Assembly: GCA_947629975.1 (NCBI GenBank)
Contig: CANRFU010000006.1
Span: 1 to 38,773, forward strand
DNA from: an uncultured Oscillospiraceae bacterium
GTDB taxonomy: Bacteria; Bacillota; Clostridia; Oscillospirales; Oscillospiraceae
Length of the DNA stretch: 38,773 nucleotides
Reading direction: 5' to 3'
The notes beneath the pieces were generated by a model. That model saw only the letters and a program-made list of their open reading frames with translations. It was not told where the DNA came from and searched no databases. Position numbers and translations under genes: made by a program. Below are positions 8,038 through 17,483 of the stretch, piece by piece. The first letter of the stretch is position 1; every line of letters starts with the position of its first letter.

Positions 8038-10371
8038 TCAGCGTTGGCGGGCCCCCCGGGCGGGCCGCCGGCCGCGCAAAAAGGCGCACGCCAGCCCCAG
8101 GGCCGCCAGGGCGCCCAGGGCGGCGCCTGGGACCAGCCCCGGCGCGGTATACCGCAGCTCCACGGTGTGCTCCCCGGCGGAGAGGGGCACGGCCAGGAAG
8201 GTATCCAGCCACACGCCGTGCTCCGTCCTCTTTCCGTCCACATACGCCGTCCAGCCGTCCTCGGCGGGGACGGTGGTGAGCAGCTGCCGGGGTGAGTCCG
8301 CCGTCACGGTCAGGGACACCCGGCCGCCGTCCTCCACCGACAGCGCCTCCGCCGGATCCACCGCCGCCACCGCCCCGGACAGGACCTCCCGGTCCAGGGT
8401 CCAGAGGAAGTCCTCCGGCGGGGTCCAGGCCCCCTCGTACCACACGGTGACCAGGCACTCCTCTCCCTCGGCCGGGGTACCAAGATAGTGGACGCTGGCC
8501 GCCTCGGTGGTCCCCAGACACACCGTCTCGCCCCCCTCCATCCACACCTGGGTGGGGCCGGACGCGCTCAGGTCGGCGTAGACGGGCCGTCCCGTCCCGA
8601 TAAAGGCGAAGCGCGCCACGCCCCCCTCGTCCCAGTACGCCGCGCCGGCGGGGGCAAAGGCCTCCGCCCGCCGCCCGGCCAGATCGGACAGCAGGTCGTT
8701 CTGCCGCTCAAAGGGGGTGGCGGCGGCGCTGAGGGCGGGGGCGCTCTCCCCGGCGCTCAGAAAGGCCAGGGGCAGCGTGTCCGGGTTCCTGTAGAGGGCG
8801 TATCCGCCGCTCCGGGCCACGGCCTCGTAGGGCTGGCCCCCCCGGGAGATGACGCAGCGGAAGTCCATCAGGGCGTCGGTGACGGGGGTGGAGCCGTAAT
8901 AGGCGCACCACATCCACGTCTGGGCGAAGCCCAGCTTCCTGGTCAGCTCGTTCACCCCGTAGTTATAGAGGCTGCTGTAATGGGTGATGCCGGGGTAGCC
9001 GAAGGCCAGGGGGCCGTTGTGGCCCCGGTCCTCTGTGGCCCCCATGCGGAAGAAGGACCCCGCGCCGTCCTCAAAGGCCGCGGCGGTGAGTTCTTCGTTG
9101 GCCAGGCAGTCCTCCCGGTAGGCGGCGAGGGACTGGTAATGGAACTGGCCGTCGATCCCGGCGAGGATGTCCTTCGTGTTCAGCCCCAGGTCCAGCGCGG
9201 TAAGGATCAGCAGCGCGGCGGCCAACACGCGCTCCGGGGCGGGGCCCCGTCTCCGGGCGGCGGCCAGGATGGGGGGCAGGGCCATGTTGGCCAGGGCGAT
9301 CACCACAAAGGAGAGGACGAACCCATACCGCCAGGGGAACCAGTTGGGCTTTTGCAGCAGGTGCCACAGCTTGTCCAGGGGGGACAGCAGCATGGAGGCC
9401 AGCACCGCCCCCAGCAGGCCCAGCCAGGCCAGTTTCTCCCGGAGGGGGTGCCTCTGGTAGAAGTAGAGGACCGCCAGCAGGGCGGCGGCGGTGCCGCAGA
9501 ACACATAGGGCAGGGCGGCGTAGGTGATGGAGGTATACGACCCGGAGAACAGCCGCCCCAGGATGTCCAGCGGCTCCCCGGTGAGCGGGCCTGCGTACTC
9601 CGCGTTGCCGCCGCTGAACTTGCCGTTGAACATGGCGAGGAAGGTGGGCAGCCACAGCCAGGCGGTCAGCCCCAGGGCGCAGGCCGCCCCGCCCAGGAAG
9701 CGGCCCGACGCCGCCGCCAGTTCCCCGTCGGAGAGCCGCAGCATGGCGCACCGGGCGATGAAGTACAGCAGGCAGAAGGCCCCGATCATATAGGAGATAT
9801 ACCAGGTGGAGAAGAAGCAGACCGCCAGCGCCGCCACAAAGGGGCCGAAGCCCCGCCCCGCCAGGATGCGCTCCAGCGCCAGCAGGATCAGCGGCAGCCA
9901 GACGACCCCGTCCAGCCACATGATACAGAGGGAGTAGGCGGCGTTGTAGCTCATGAGGGCATAGCTCACGGCGCAGATCAGGGAGGCCGCCCCGCCGTCC
10001 GGGAACATCCTCCGGGAGTACAGGGCGAAGGAGGCACCCGCCAGGCCGATCTTCAGCGCCGTCAGGAACATCAGGGCCACCGGCATGTACCCGTTGGGGA
10101 CCGGCAGGGTCAGCAGGGACAGGGGGCTGGACACGTAGTAGGAGAACACCCCGATGTAGGAGGTGCCCAGGGCCTTGGACCAGGAGAAGAACAGGTCCCC
10201 GCTCTTCAGGGCGCAGAAGAACTCCACGTACTGGTCCGCCATGTCGGAGGCGAGGATGGTCTTGTCCCCCCAGGGGGCCATGCCCATGGAGGCGTAGACG
10301 GCCAGCATCACCGCCGCCGGGATGAGGAAGGCCGGCAGATACACCGCCAGCCCCTTCCGATCACTCCTCAT
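8038..10371 (-). CDS. YfhO family membrane glycosyltransferase-like protein
   Basis: This 777-residue protein has a polytopic N-terminal half of about 12-13 helices and a large mostly extracytoplasmic C-terminal part with a final helix near residues 747-765. The first loop, with Asp-Met-Ala-Asp-Gln-Tyr at about residues 43-48, fits the GT-C fold of the YfhO family. In Bacillus, YfhO is proposed to transfer GlcNAc from a lipid carrier to lipoteichoic acid after CsbB loads the carrier. The CsbB-like gene lies directly upstream and overlaps by 11 bases, so the two are translationally coupled. The acceptor polymer in this organism is unknown. The ATG is preceded by GGGGGAGG. Confidence 0.85.
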   Translation of the reverse strand: MRSDRKGLAVYLPAFLIPAAVMLAVYASMGMAPWGDKTILASDMADQYVEFFCALKSGDLFFSWSKALGTSYIGVFSYYVSSPLSLLTLPVPNGYMPVALMFLTALKIGLAGASFALYSRRMFPDGGAASLICAVSYALMSYNAAYSLCIMWLDGVVWLPLILLALERILAGRGFGPFVAALAVCFFSTWYISYMIGAFCLLYFIARCAMLRLSDGELAAASGRFLGGAACALGLTAWLWLPTFLAMFNGKFSGGNAEYAGPLTGEPLDILGRLFSGSYTSITYAALPYVFCGTAAALLAVLYFYQRHPLREKLAWLGLLGAVLASMLLSPLDKLWHLLQKPNWFPWRYGFVLSFVVIALANMALPPILAAARRRGPAPERVLAAALLILTALDLGLNTKDILAGIDGQFHYQSLAAYREDCLANEELTAAAFEDGAGSFFRMGATEDRGHNGPLAFGYPGITHYSSLYNYGVNELTRKLGFAQTWMWCAYYGSTPVTDALMDFRCVISRGGQPYEAVARSGGYALYRNPDTLPLAFLSAGESAPALSAAATPFERQNDLLSDLAGRRAEAFAPAGAAYWDEGGVARFAFIGTGRPVYADLSASGPTQVWMEGGETVCLGTTEAASVHYLGTPAEGEECLVTVWYEGAWTPPEDFLWTLDREVLSGAVAAVDPAEALSVEDGGRVSLTVTADSPRQLLTTVPAEDGWTAYVDGKRTEHGVWLDTFLAVPLSAGEHTVELRYTAPGLVPGAALGALAALGLACAFLRGRRPARGARQR

Positions 10372-11302
10372 GGGCGCCTCCCCCCTGCTCCCGCAGGATG
10401 TAGATGGGCCGCCGCTTGGTCTCCAGGTAGGTCTTGGACAGATACTGGCCCAGGATGCCCATGCAGAACAGCTGGATCCCGGCGATGAGCAGGATGATAC
10501 ACACCAGGGAGGCCCAGCCGTAGGCGCTCCCCCGCCAGATCAGCTCCCGCACGATGATGAACACGATGGCGAGGCCCGACACCCCGCACAGGATCAGCCC
10601 CAGCACCGAGGCGATGGCCAGCGGGGCGGTGGAGAAGGCCACGATCCCGTCCAGGGCGTAGAGCACCAGCTGGAGGAAGGACCATTTGGTCTCCCCCGCC
10701 GCCCGGGGGAGGTTCTCGGTCTCCACCCATTTGGTCCTGAACCCCACCCAGGAGAAGATCCCCTTGGAGAAGCGGTTGTACTCCCCCACCGACAGCACCG
10801 CCTCCACCATCCGGCGGGTCATGAGGCGGAAGTCCCTGGCCCCGTCCACGATCTCGGTGTCGCTCATTTTGTTGATGAGTTTATAGAACTGCCTGGCGCA
10901 GAAGGAGCGGATGGGCGGCTCCCCCTTCCGGTCCACCCGGCGGACCGCCGCGCAGTCGTACCCCTCCCGGATGGCCGCGAGCAGCTCGGGCAGCAGGGCG
11001 GGCGGGTCCTGGAGGTCGGCGTCCATCACGGCGATCAGGTCCCCTTTTGCGTGCTCCAGCCCGGCGTACAGGGCGGCCTCCTTGCCGAAGTTCCGGCTGA
11101 AGGACAGCCAGCGCACCGCCCGGTCCTCCGCCGCCAGCTTTTTCACGGCGGCCAGGGTCCCGTCTGCGGAGCCGTCGTCCACAAAGAGGTACTCCGTCTC
11201 CACGCCGGGCAGAGAGGCCGCCGCGGCCCGGACCGCCCGGTAAAAGGCCGGGATGTTCTCCTCCTCGTTGTAGCAGGGGACCACGATGGACAGCAGTTCC
11301 AT
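10361..11302 (-). CDS. CsbB-like GT2 glycosyltransferase (polyprenyl-phosphate sugar synthase)
   Basis: This 313-residue enzyme has an N-terminal GT-A domain (about 1-225) followed by two membrane helices (about 232-256 and 268-290). Motifs are IVVPCYNEEENI at the nucleotide-binding start, DADLQDPP as the metal-binding DxD, and a downstream RDFRLM segment. This is the layout of DPM1/CsbB/GtrB proteins, which load a sugar from a nucleotide donor onto undecaprenyl phosphate at the inner face of the membrane. The partner YfhO gene follows with an 11-base overlap. A GtcA-like flippase, the third member of the known system, is not in the window. The start has an AAGGAGGGG ribosome binding site. 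Confidence 0.9.
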   Translation of the reverse strand: MELLSIVVPCYNEEENIPAFYRAVRAAAASLPGVETEYLFVDDGSADGTLAAVKKLAAEDRAVRWLSFSRNFGKEAALYAGLEHAKGDLIAVMDADLQDPPALLPELLAAIREGYDCAAVRRVDRKGEPPIRSFCARQFYKLINKMSDTEIVDGARDFRLMTRRMVEAVLSVGEYNRFSKGIFSWVGFRTKWVETENLPRAAGETKWSFLQLVLYALDGIVAFSTAPLAIASVLGLILCGVSGLAIVFIIVRELIWRGSAYGWASLVCIILLIAGIQLFCMGILGQYLSKTYLETKRRPIYILREQGGGAHEE

Positions 11303-11338
11303 CCAATTCCCCTCCTTCTTCGCAAAATCGGTGCTGTT

Positions 11339-11367
11339 ATCTTACCCCAAATCGGGCGGACTGTCAA
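11339..11367 (-). promoter_or_regulatory. Promoter of the csbB-yfhO unit
   Basis: On the minus strand TTGACA (11362-11367) and TAAGAT (11339-11344) are exactly 17 bp apart, about 37 bases upstream of the csbB-like ATG. It is back to back with the promoter of the cysteine desulfurase operon. Confidence 0.82.
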
Positions 11368-11382
11368 TCGCTCCCGCCCGTC

Positions 11383-11411
11383 TTGACTTTTGGCCCCCGT
11401 GAGCATACAAT
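11383..11411 (+). promoter_or_regulatory. Promoter of the cysteine desulfurase-moxR-trmO unit
   Basis: TTGACT at 11383-11388 and TACAAT at 11406-11411 are separated by 17 bp, 32 bases upstream of the ATG at 11444. No terminator is visible before 18156, so this promoter may drive six genes. Confidence 0.82.
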
Positions 11412-11443
11412 TGCTATGTTTATTTGAGGAAAGGAGCCGTCTC

Positions 11444-12583
11444 ATGGACGAGCTGTTCTATTTCGACTACGCCGCCACCTCCCCCGTCCGGCCGGAGGCC
11501 GCGGCGGCCATGATGGAGGCGTTGGGCCGCTTCGGCAACCCCTCCTCCCGGTACGGGTACGGCCGGGAGGCCGCGCGGAGGGTGAAGGAGGACCGGGAGG
11601 TCGTGGCCCGCGCCCTGGGCTGCACGCCGGACGAGGTGTATTTCACCTCCTGCGGCACCGAGGGGGACAACTGGGCCCTCCGCCGGGGGGTGGAGCTGAA
11701 CCGCCGCAAGGGGAGGCACATCGTCACCACCGCCATCGAGCACGCCGCCGTGCTGGAGACCTGCCGGGACCTGGAGCGGAGCGGGTACGAGGTCACATAC
11801 CTCAAACCGGACCGGGCGGGGCGGATCACCGTGGAGCAGGTGACGGCCGCCCTCCGGCCCGACACCGCCCTGGTGTCTATGATGTTGGTGAACAACGAGA
11901 CGGGAGTGCTCCTCCCCGTGGCGGAGGCGGTGCGGGCGGTCAAGGCCAGAGATCAGGCCGTGCTGTTCCATACCGACGCCGTCCAGGGCTTTTTGAAGGT
12001 CCCCTTCCCCCTCTGCTCCACCGGGGCGGACCTCATCACGGTCAGCGGCCACAAGATCGGCGCCCCCAAGGGGATCGGCGCGCTGTACGTGAAAAAGGGC
12101 GTCAAATTGGCCCCCCTGCTCACCGGCGGCGGCCAGGAGGATGGCCTCCGCTCCGGCACCGAGGCCACCGGCCAGATCGCCGCCTTCGCCGCCGCTGTCT
12201 CCGCCGCCGCGGCGGACCCCGGAAGGCTGGACAGGACCGCAGCTATGAAGGATTATACCCTTACACAGCTGAAAGCCGCCCTGCCCAACCTGGAGGTCCT
12301 CTCCGCCGGGGACGTGGGCCACATCTGCGCCGTGACCCTCCCCGGCTACAAGAGCGAGGTGGTGGTGCGGGTGCTGGGGGACCGGGGGGTCTGCGTCTCC
12401 TCCGGCTCCGCCTGCCACAAGGGGAGGCCCAGCCACGTGTTCGCCGCCATGGGTCTGCCCAAACGCTGGCTGGACGGCGCCCTGCGGCTGTCCTTTTCCC
12501 CGGAAACCACCAGAGAACAGGCCGACGTCCTGGTATCCGCCCTGAAAGAGGCGGCCGGGTCCCTGTTCACCACCCTATCCTGA
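11444..12583 (+). CDS. Cysteine desulfurase (NifS/IscS-type class V aminotransferase)
   Basis: This 379-residue PLP enzyme releases sulfur from cysteine as an enzyme-bound persulfide. Visible marks are the N-terminal FDYAATSPV, the TEGDN and IEHAAV segments, the PLP lysine in SGHKIGAPKG (Lys204), the GGGQEDGLRSGT loop and the catalytic cysteine in SSGSACHKG (Cys324). The short cysteine loop resembles NifS/NifZ-type enzymes. No scaffold gene (iscU or nifU) is adjacent. MnmA at 27228 needs a persulfide donor, so supply to tRNA thiolation is plausible. The start is set by GAAAGGAG before ATG 11444; an upstream in-frame GTG lies inside the promoter. moxR follows after 15 bases. Confidence 0.92.
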   Translation: MDELFYFDYAATSPVRPEAAAAMMEALGRFGNPSSRYGYGREAARRVKEDREVVARALGCTPDEVYFTSCGTEGDNWALRRGVELNRRKGRHIVTTAIEHAAVLETCRDLERSGYEVTYLKPDRAGRITVEQVTAALRPDTALVSMMLVNNETGVLLPVAEAVRAVKARDQAVLFHTDAVQGFLKVPFPLCSTGADLITVSGHKIGAPKGIGALYVKKGVKLAPLLTGGGQEDGLRSGTEATGQIAAFAAAVSAAAADPGRLDRTAAMKDYTLTQLKAALPNLEVLSAGDVGHICAVTLPGYKSEVVVRVLGDRGVCVSSGSACHKGRPSHVFAAMGLPKRWLDGALRLSFSPETTREQADVLVSALKEAAGSLFTTLS

Positions 12584-12598
12584 TCCGGAGGTGATCCC

Positions 12599-13540
12599 AT
12601 GAGCGAGACCGATCTGGCTGTCGCCGTGGTAAATGAAGTGAAAAAGGCCGTCGTCGGCAAGGACGACGTGATCCTGAAGGCCCTGCTGGTCATCCTGGCC
12701 CGGGGCCATCTGCTGCTGGAGGATATCCCCGGTGTGGGCAAGACCACCCTGGCCCTGGCCTTCTCCAAGGCCCTGGGCCTCAGCTACAACCGCGTGCAGT
12801 TCACCCCCGACGTCATGCCCTCCGACCTGACGGGCTTTTCCCTTTACAACAAGGACACCGGGCGGATGGAGTACCAGTCCGGCGCCCTGCTGTGCAACCT
12901 GTTCCTGGCCGACGAGCTGAACCGGGCCACCAGCCGCACCCAGTCCGCCCTGCTGGAGGCCATGGAGGAGGGCAAGGTCACCGTGGACGGGGTCACCCAC
13001 CCCATCCCGGAGCCCTTCCTGGTCATCGCCACCCAGAACCCGGCGGGGGCCTCGGGCACCCAGCTGCTGCCCGACTCCCAGCTGGACCGGTTCGCCATGC
13101 GGCTGTCCATGGGCTACCCCTCCTCCCAGGACGAGCTGGAGCTGCTCCGCCGGAAGGCCGGGGGCAACCCCCTGGACGCCGTCGTCCAGACCGCCAGCCA
13201 TGAGGACCTGGCCCGGCTCCGCCGCCAGGTGGACCGGGTCTATGTCAGCGACATCGTGCTGAACTATATCATCCGCCTGGTGCGGGCCACCCGGGAGAGC
13301 CCCCAGCTGGCCCAGGGGGCCAGCCCCCGGGCCTCCATCGCCGTGGCCTCCCTGAGCCGCGCCGTGGCCTGGACCCGGGGAAGGGACTTCGTCGTCCCGG
13401 AGGACGTGCAGTTCGTGTGGACCGACGCGGTGGCCCACCGGCTGATCCTGCCCACCGGCGCGGTGGGCAGCACGGAGCGGGCCGTCCGGATCGCGGAGGG
13501 AGTGCTGGCCTCCGTCCCCGCCCCCCGTCTGCCCCGGTAA
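12599..13540 (+). CDS. MoxR family AAA+ ATPase
   Basis: This 313-residue AAA+ protein has Walker A at residues 43-50 (IPGVGKTT), Walker B at 101-106 (LFLADE) and a sensor region with ATQNP. MoxR proteins are thought to act as chaperones that remodel or mature partner proteins, usually with a DUF58 protein encoded next door. Here DUF58 and a transglutaminase-core membrane protein follow with a 4-base gap and an 8-base overlap, the common MoxR-DUF58-TGase set. The ribosome binding site GGAGGTGATC is close to a perfect match to the 16S 3' end. The call is secure, but the client is unknown. Confidence 0.94.
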   Translation: MSETDLAVAVVNEVKKAVVGKDDVILKALLVILARGHLLLEDIPGVGKTTLALAFSKALGLSYNRVQFTPDVMPSDLTGFSLYNKDTGRMEYQSGALLCNLFLADELNRATSRTQSALLEAMEEGKVTVDGVTHPIPEPFLVIATQNPAGASGTQLLPDSQLDRFAMRLSMGYPSSQDELELLRRKAGGNPLDAVVQTASHEDLARLRRQVDRVYVSDIVLNYIIRLVRATRESPQLAQGASPRASIAVASLSRAVAWTRGRDFVVPEDVQFVWTDAVAHRLILPTGAVGSTERAVRIAEGVLASVPAPRLPR

Positions 13541-13544
13541 GGCC

Positions 13545-14543
13545 ATGATCCACCGCCGCCTGTTCTATCTGGCGGTCCTCCTGGCCGCCTTTATCCTCCA
13601 GATCACCAGCGAGAGCTACCTGGGCCGGTTCCTGTTCACGCTGGCCCTGGCCCTGCCCGTGCTGTCCCTGCTGCTGTCCCTGCCGGGGATGCTGGCCTGC
13701 CGCCTGACCCTTTCCGCCCGGCCCCGGCGCCTCCTCCGGGGAGAGAAGGGGGACTGGCTCCTGGTCCTGGAGACCCCGGCGGGCCTCCCCCTGGCCCGGC
13801 TGAACCTGCGCCTCACCGAGCGGAACCTGTTCACCGGCCGGGTCCAGCGGCGGACCGTCGCCCTCTCCGGCCCGCCGGGCGGCCCCGTGTCCCTCTCCGC
13901 CGGGACGGACCACTGCGGCCTGCTGGAGCTGTCCGCCGACCGGGTGCGGGTGCTGGACTATCTGGGCCTGTTCTCCCTGCGCCGCCCCGCGCCGGAGCGG
14001 GCCGTCCTGCTGACCGCCCCCATCGCCGCCGAGCCGCGCCCCGTCCCCATGCCGGAGGGGGGCGGCGTCCGCCTCACCCCCTCCGGGACCTCCAAAAGCG
14101 GCCCCGGCGAGGACTATGACCTGCGGGAGTACCGCCCCGGCGACCCCATGCGGGCGGTCCACTGGAAGCTGTCCTCCAAGTGGGACGAACTCATCGTCCG
14201 GGAGCGGACGGAGAGCGTCACCCCCATGCCCCTCATCACCTTTGACCGGGGGGACGGGGCGGAGGACCAGGACAGGGTGATGGACAAGCTGGAGGCCCGG
14301 TGCCGGACCCTGCTGTCCGCCCGGCGGCCCTTCGCCGTGCTGTGGCCGGACGGCGAGGGCCGGCCCGCCCTCCGCCGGGTGAGCGACGAAAAGGAGCTGG
14401 AGGACTGCCTGACGGCCGTCCTGTCCTCCCCGCCGCCGCCCGCCGGGATAGAGTCTGACGCTCTGCCCAAACTCATCGAGCTGGCCGGGGAGCCCATCTT
14501 CCGCCTCCACCTCGCCGCCGGAGAGGAGGACAGCTATGGATAG
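13545..14543 (+). CDS. DUF58 domain-containing protein
   Basis: This 332-residue protein starts with two hydrophobic helices (about 5-45). It then has a cytoplasmic or beta-rich part ending in the DUF58 signature DYDLREYRPGDPMRAVHWKL at about 188-207, followed by a vWA-like fold. DUF58 proteins are recurrent partners of MoxR ATPases, and the function is not biochemically settled. The gene begins four bases after the moxR stop and overlaps the transglutaminase gene by eight bases, so the three are translationally coupled. Confidence 0.9.
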   Translation: MIHRRLFYLAVLLAAFILQITSESYLGRFLFTLALALPVLSLLLSLPGMLACRLTLSARPRRLLRGEKGDWLLVLETPAGLPLARLNLRLTERNLFTGRVQRRTVALSGPPGGPVSLSAGTDHCGLLELSADRVRVLDYLGLFSLRRPAPERAVLLTAPIAAEPRPVPMPEGGGVRLTPSGTSKSGPGEDYDLREYRPGDPMRAVHWKLSSKWDELIVRERTESVTPMPLITFDRGDGAEDQDRVMDKLEARCRTLLSARRPFAVLWPDGEGRPALRRVSDEKELEDCLTAVLSSPPPPAGIESDALPKLIELAGEPIFRLHLAAGEEDSYG

Positions 14544-16908
14544 ATCCTCCCGCCTCGGCGCGGCCGCCTCTGTCGCGGGGAGCGGCGCGCTGCTGCTGTG
14601 CGCCCTGACCGGGCTGGCGGTATCCTTCACCTCCCTGTATCCCCTGCCGGTGGACGCCCCCGCCCTGCTGCCCCAGGCGGTCCTGTTCGCCCTGGCCTCC
14701 CTCTGCGCCTGGTCCCTGCCCAGGTGGTCCGGCCGGGTGTGCCTGGGGCTGGCCGCCCTGTGGGCCTCCAACGTGTTCCTCAACTGGCAGAGGGCCCTCC
14801 AGGGCGCCCTGCTGGTGTTCTCCCTCTGCCTTCAGTCCGTGGCGGAGCGGCTGGGGTACGTCCCCCTGTTCCATTACGATCCGCCCCCCGGCGTCCCGGG
14901 GCGGGAGATCGCCCTCACCTTCCTGACCCTGGCGCTGGCCCTCATCGCCCTGCTGCTGGGCGGGGCGGTGGTCCGGGCGGGCAGCTGGGTCATGGCGCTG
15001 GCCCTCACCCTGCCCCCGGTGCTCCCCGCCCTGGCGGCGGGGGCCTGTCCCCACTGGGGAGGCTTTCTGGCCCTGTCGGCCTGCTGGTGCGCCCTGCTGC
15101 TGCTCTCCCTGTGCCGCGGAACGGCGGAGCGGGGCTGGCTGACCCTGGCCGCCCTGGCCGCCTGCGCCGCTCTGGCGGCGGGCATCCTGGCCCTGTTCCC
15201 CCCGGAGGGCTACACCCGGCCCCAATGGGCGCTGGATGCGGAGCGGGCCATCGTGGACTTCGGCGACCGGTGGCTGGAGTTCCTCCGGGACTGGGAGGGC
15301 CCCTTCCACGATCCCGATTCCCCGCCCCCCAGCCCCGCCGCCCCGGTGGACCTGAGCGGCGCGGAGCACCAAAGCTATACCGGCCTGCCGGTGCTCCAGG
15401 TCCGCGCCGGGGTGAGCGGGCATTACTACCTCCGGGGCCTGTCCCTGGACGTGTACACCGGCTCCGCCTGGGAGTCCTTCCCCGACGGGGTGTGGGAGGA
15501 GTATACCTCCGCCCTGCCGGAGGACGCCTGGACCGGCTCCCCCCTGCTGTTTCTGGGCTGCGCCAGCCCCTTCCGGGTCTATCCCGCCTCGGTGGACAAC
15601 ATGGACCACGGCAGCACCATGGCCTTCCTGCCCTATCAGATGACAGACCAGCCCTGGGCGGACACGGGCGTGCTGCCCTTCCGGGACCAGGGCTTCCTGC
15701 CGGCGGAGGACGCCTGGGGGTTCGACGTATCCATCACCGCCTACGACCGGGACCTGTCCGCCCTTGTGAACTGGCCGGACGCCCACGACGGCGCCCTCAG
15801 CCCCCTGACCGGCCCGGTGGCCCGCTCGGAGGAGGTCTACCGGGACTACGTGTACCGGCACTATCTGGACGTGCCCGATCCCGCCCGGGAGACGGTGGAG
15901 GGCCTTCTCACGGAGGGGCCGGTGGACGGTATGCTCGTCAGCACGGACGAGGGCGGGCATCCCTGGCTGTTGCAGCCGGATACCGGGTTCCTCATACCGG
16001 CGGCGCGCCGCCCGGATCTGGCGGCCGAGCTGATCCGGTCCCTGCTGGCGGACCGGTGCGCCTACGACCTGGACACCCCCGCCGCCCCCGAGGGGGAAGA
16101 CTATGTGACCTGGTTCCTCAACGAGAGCCGGCAGGGCTATTGTATGCACTTCGCCACCGCCGGCGTCCTGCTGTTCCGGTCCCTGGGCATCCCCGCCCGG
16201 TACGTGTCCGGCTACACCGTCGATCTGGCGGCGAACGCCGTCGTCAGCGTGCCCGACTCCGCCGCCCACGCCTGGGTGGAGATCTATCTGGACGGCTGGG
16301 GCTGGTACCCGGTGGAGGTCACCCCCGGCTTCTCCGACGAGTTCTCCATGGAGTCGGTGACGCAGGACGATCCCTCCCAGGGTGAGGCCACCGCCCCGCC
16401 GCCGGAGGAGACCCCATCCCCCCGGCCCACCGCCAGCCCCGCCCCCAGTTCCGCCCCCAGCCGCGTCCCCGCCGCCACCCTCCCCCCGGAGGAGCCGGAG
16501 GATGCCCAAAGCTGGCCGGTCTGGGCCGTCCTCGCCGGGGCGGCCCGGGCGGCGGCGGTCCTGGCCGCCGCGGCAGCGGCCCTCTGGCTGATCCAGTTCT
16601 GCCTGAAATCCCACCGCCGCCGCCGGCTCCGGGACCGGGACGCCAACCGGGCGGTCCTGTTCGGCTATCGCTGTCTCAGCCGCATGGGGTACTGGGGCGG
16701 CAAGATCCCACCCGAAGCCAGGGCCCTGGCGGAGAAGGCCATGTACGGCGGCTCCCCCCTGACCGGGGAGGAGCGGCAGGCCATGGCCGGGCTGTTCAAC
16801 GGCCAGCGCCAGGCGCTTTGGATGCGGCTCTACGGCTGGCGGAGGCTCGCCTTCCTCTATCTGTGGGGCGGGCCGGATAAAATGAAACCATCACAAAAAG
16901 AGACATAA
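14536..16908 (+). CDS. Transglutaminase-core membrane protein (TgpA-like)
   Basis: This 790-residue protein has about six N-terminal helices (to ~residue 225), an extracytoplasmic region with a transglutaminase-like core, a Pro/Ser/Thr-rich linker (~617-655), a further helix (~660-690) and a basic cytoplasmic tail. The papain-like catalytic positions are Cys536 in GYCMHFA and His578 in AHAWVE. The usual third residue is Glu594 in YPVEVTPG. Related TgpA proteins are membrane proteases or transglutaminases associated with cell-surface or stress functions. It is the third member of the MoxR-DUF58-TGase set. An HD hydrolase gene follows 13 bases later with an AAGGAGG site. Confidence 0.9.
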   Translation: MDRSSRLGAAASVAGSGALLLCALTGLAVSFTSLYPLPVDAPALLPQAVLFALASLCAWSLPRWSGRVCLGLAALWASNVFLNWQRALQGALLVFSLCLQSVAERLGYVPLFHYDPPPGVPGREIALTFLTLALALIALLLGGAVVRAGSWVMALALTLPPVLPALAAGACPHWGGFLALSACWCALLLLSLCRGTAERGWLTLAALAACAALAAGILALFPPEGYTRPQWALDAERAIVDFGDRWLEFLRDWEGPFHDPDSPPPSPAAPVDLSGAEHQSYTGLPVLQVRAGVSGHYYLRGLSLDVYTGSAWESFPDGVWEEYTSALPEDAWTGSPLLFLGCASPFRVYPASVDNMDHGSTMAFLPYQMTDQPWADTGVLPFRDQGFLPAEDAWGFDVSITAYDRDLSALVNWPDAHDGALSPLTGPVARSEEVYRDYVYRHYLDVPDPARETVEGLLTEGPVDGMLVSTDEGGHPWLLQPDTGFLIPAARRPDLAAELIRSLLADRCAYDLDTPAAPEGEDYVTWFLNESRQGYCMHFATAGVLLFRSLGIPARYVSGYTVDLAANAVVSVPDSAAHAWVEIYLDGWGWYPVEVTPGFSDEFSMESVTQDDPSQGEATAPPPEETPSPRPTASPAPSSAPSRVPAATLPPEEPEDAQSWPVWAVLAGAARAAAVLAAAAAALWLIQFCLKSHRRRRLRDRDANRAVLFGYRCLSRMGYWGGKIPPEARALAEKAMYGGSPLTGEERQAMAGLFNGQRQALWMRLYGWRRLAFLYLWGGPDKMKPSQKET

Positions 16909-16921
16909 GGAGGTAATCGCT

Positions 16922-17482
16922 GTGATCCCGACACCGGAACAGGCATGGGAACTGCTGTGCCGCTACAACGAGGGGGACTTCCACCGCAAACACGCCCGCA
17001 CCGTGGGGGACGTCATGCGCTGGTTCGCCGTGGACCAGGGCTTCGGAGACGAGGCCGATTTCTGGGAGGCGGTGGGCGTTCTCCACGACCTGGACTTTGA
17101 GCGCTGGCCCGACGAGCACTGCGTCAAGTGCCAGGAGCTCATGCGCGCCGAGGGGATCGACGAGTCCCTCATCCGCGCCGTGGTCAGCCACGGCTGGGGC
17201 ATGACCGGGGCGGACGTCGAACCCACCCGCCAGATGGAGAAGGTGCTGTTCGCCGTGGACGAGCTCACCGGCCTCATCGGGGCGGCCGCCCTCATGCGGC
17301 CCTCCAGGAGCGTAAACGACCTGGAGGTCAAGTCGGTGAAGAAGAAGTTCAAAGACAAAAAGTTCGCCGCCGGCTGCTCCCGGGACACCATCCAGCTGGG
17401 GGCCGACCGGCTGGGCTGGACCCTGGACGAGCTCATCGAAAAGACTATCCTGGCCATGCGGGCCAGCGGCGCGGTGGACTGA
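16922..17482 (+). CDS. HD domain-containing hydrolase
   Basis: This 186-residue protein has the HD-superfamily metal ligands: an early His (HARTVGDVM, about residue 24), the HD pair in GVLHDLDFERWP (about 58-69), and VSHG at about 95-98 followed by an Asp in AVDELTGL. It resembles small predicted HDIG-type phosphohydrolases rather than cyclic-di-GMP or (p)ppGpp enzymes. The substrate is unknown. It starts with GTG placed seven bases after TAAGGAGGT. trmO starts one base after its stop, so the two are tightly coupled. Confidence 0.85.
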   Translation: MIPTPEQAWELLCRYNEGDFHRKHARTVGDVMRWFAVDQGFGDEADFWEAVGVLHDLDFERWPDEHCVKCQELMRAEGIDESLIRAVVSHGWGMTGADVEPTRQMEKVLFAVDELTGLIGAAALMRPSRSVNDLEVKSVKKKFKDKKFAAGCSRDTIQLGADRLGWTLDELIEKTILAMRASGAVD

Positions 17483-17483
17483 G

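Noticed and set aside
14473-16614. Long minus-strand frame opposite the transglutaminase gene
   Set aside because: The plus-strand gene has complete catalytic motifs and coupled neighbours. The antisense frame is Gly/Gln-rich shadow sequence.
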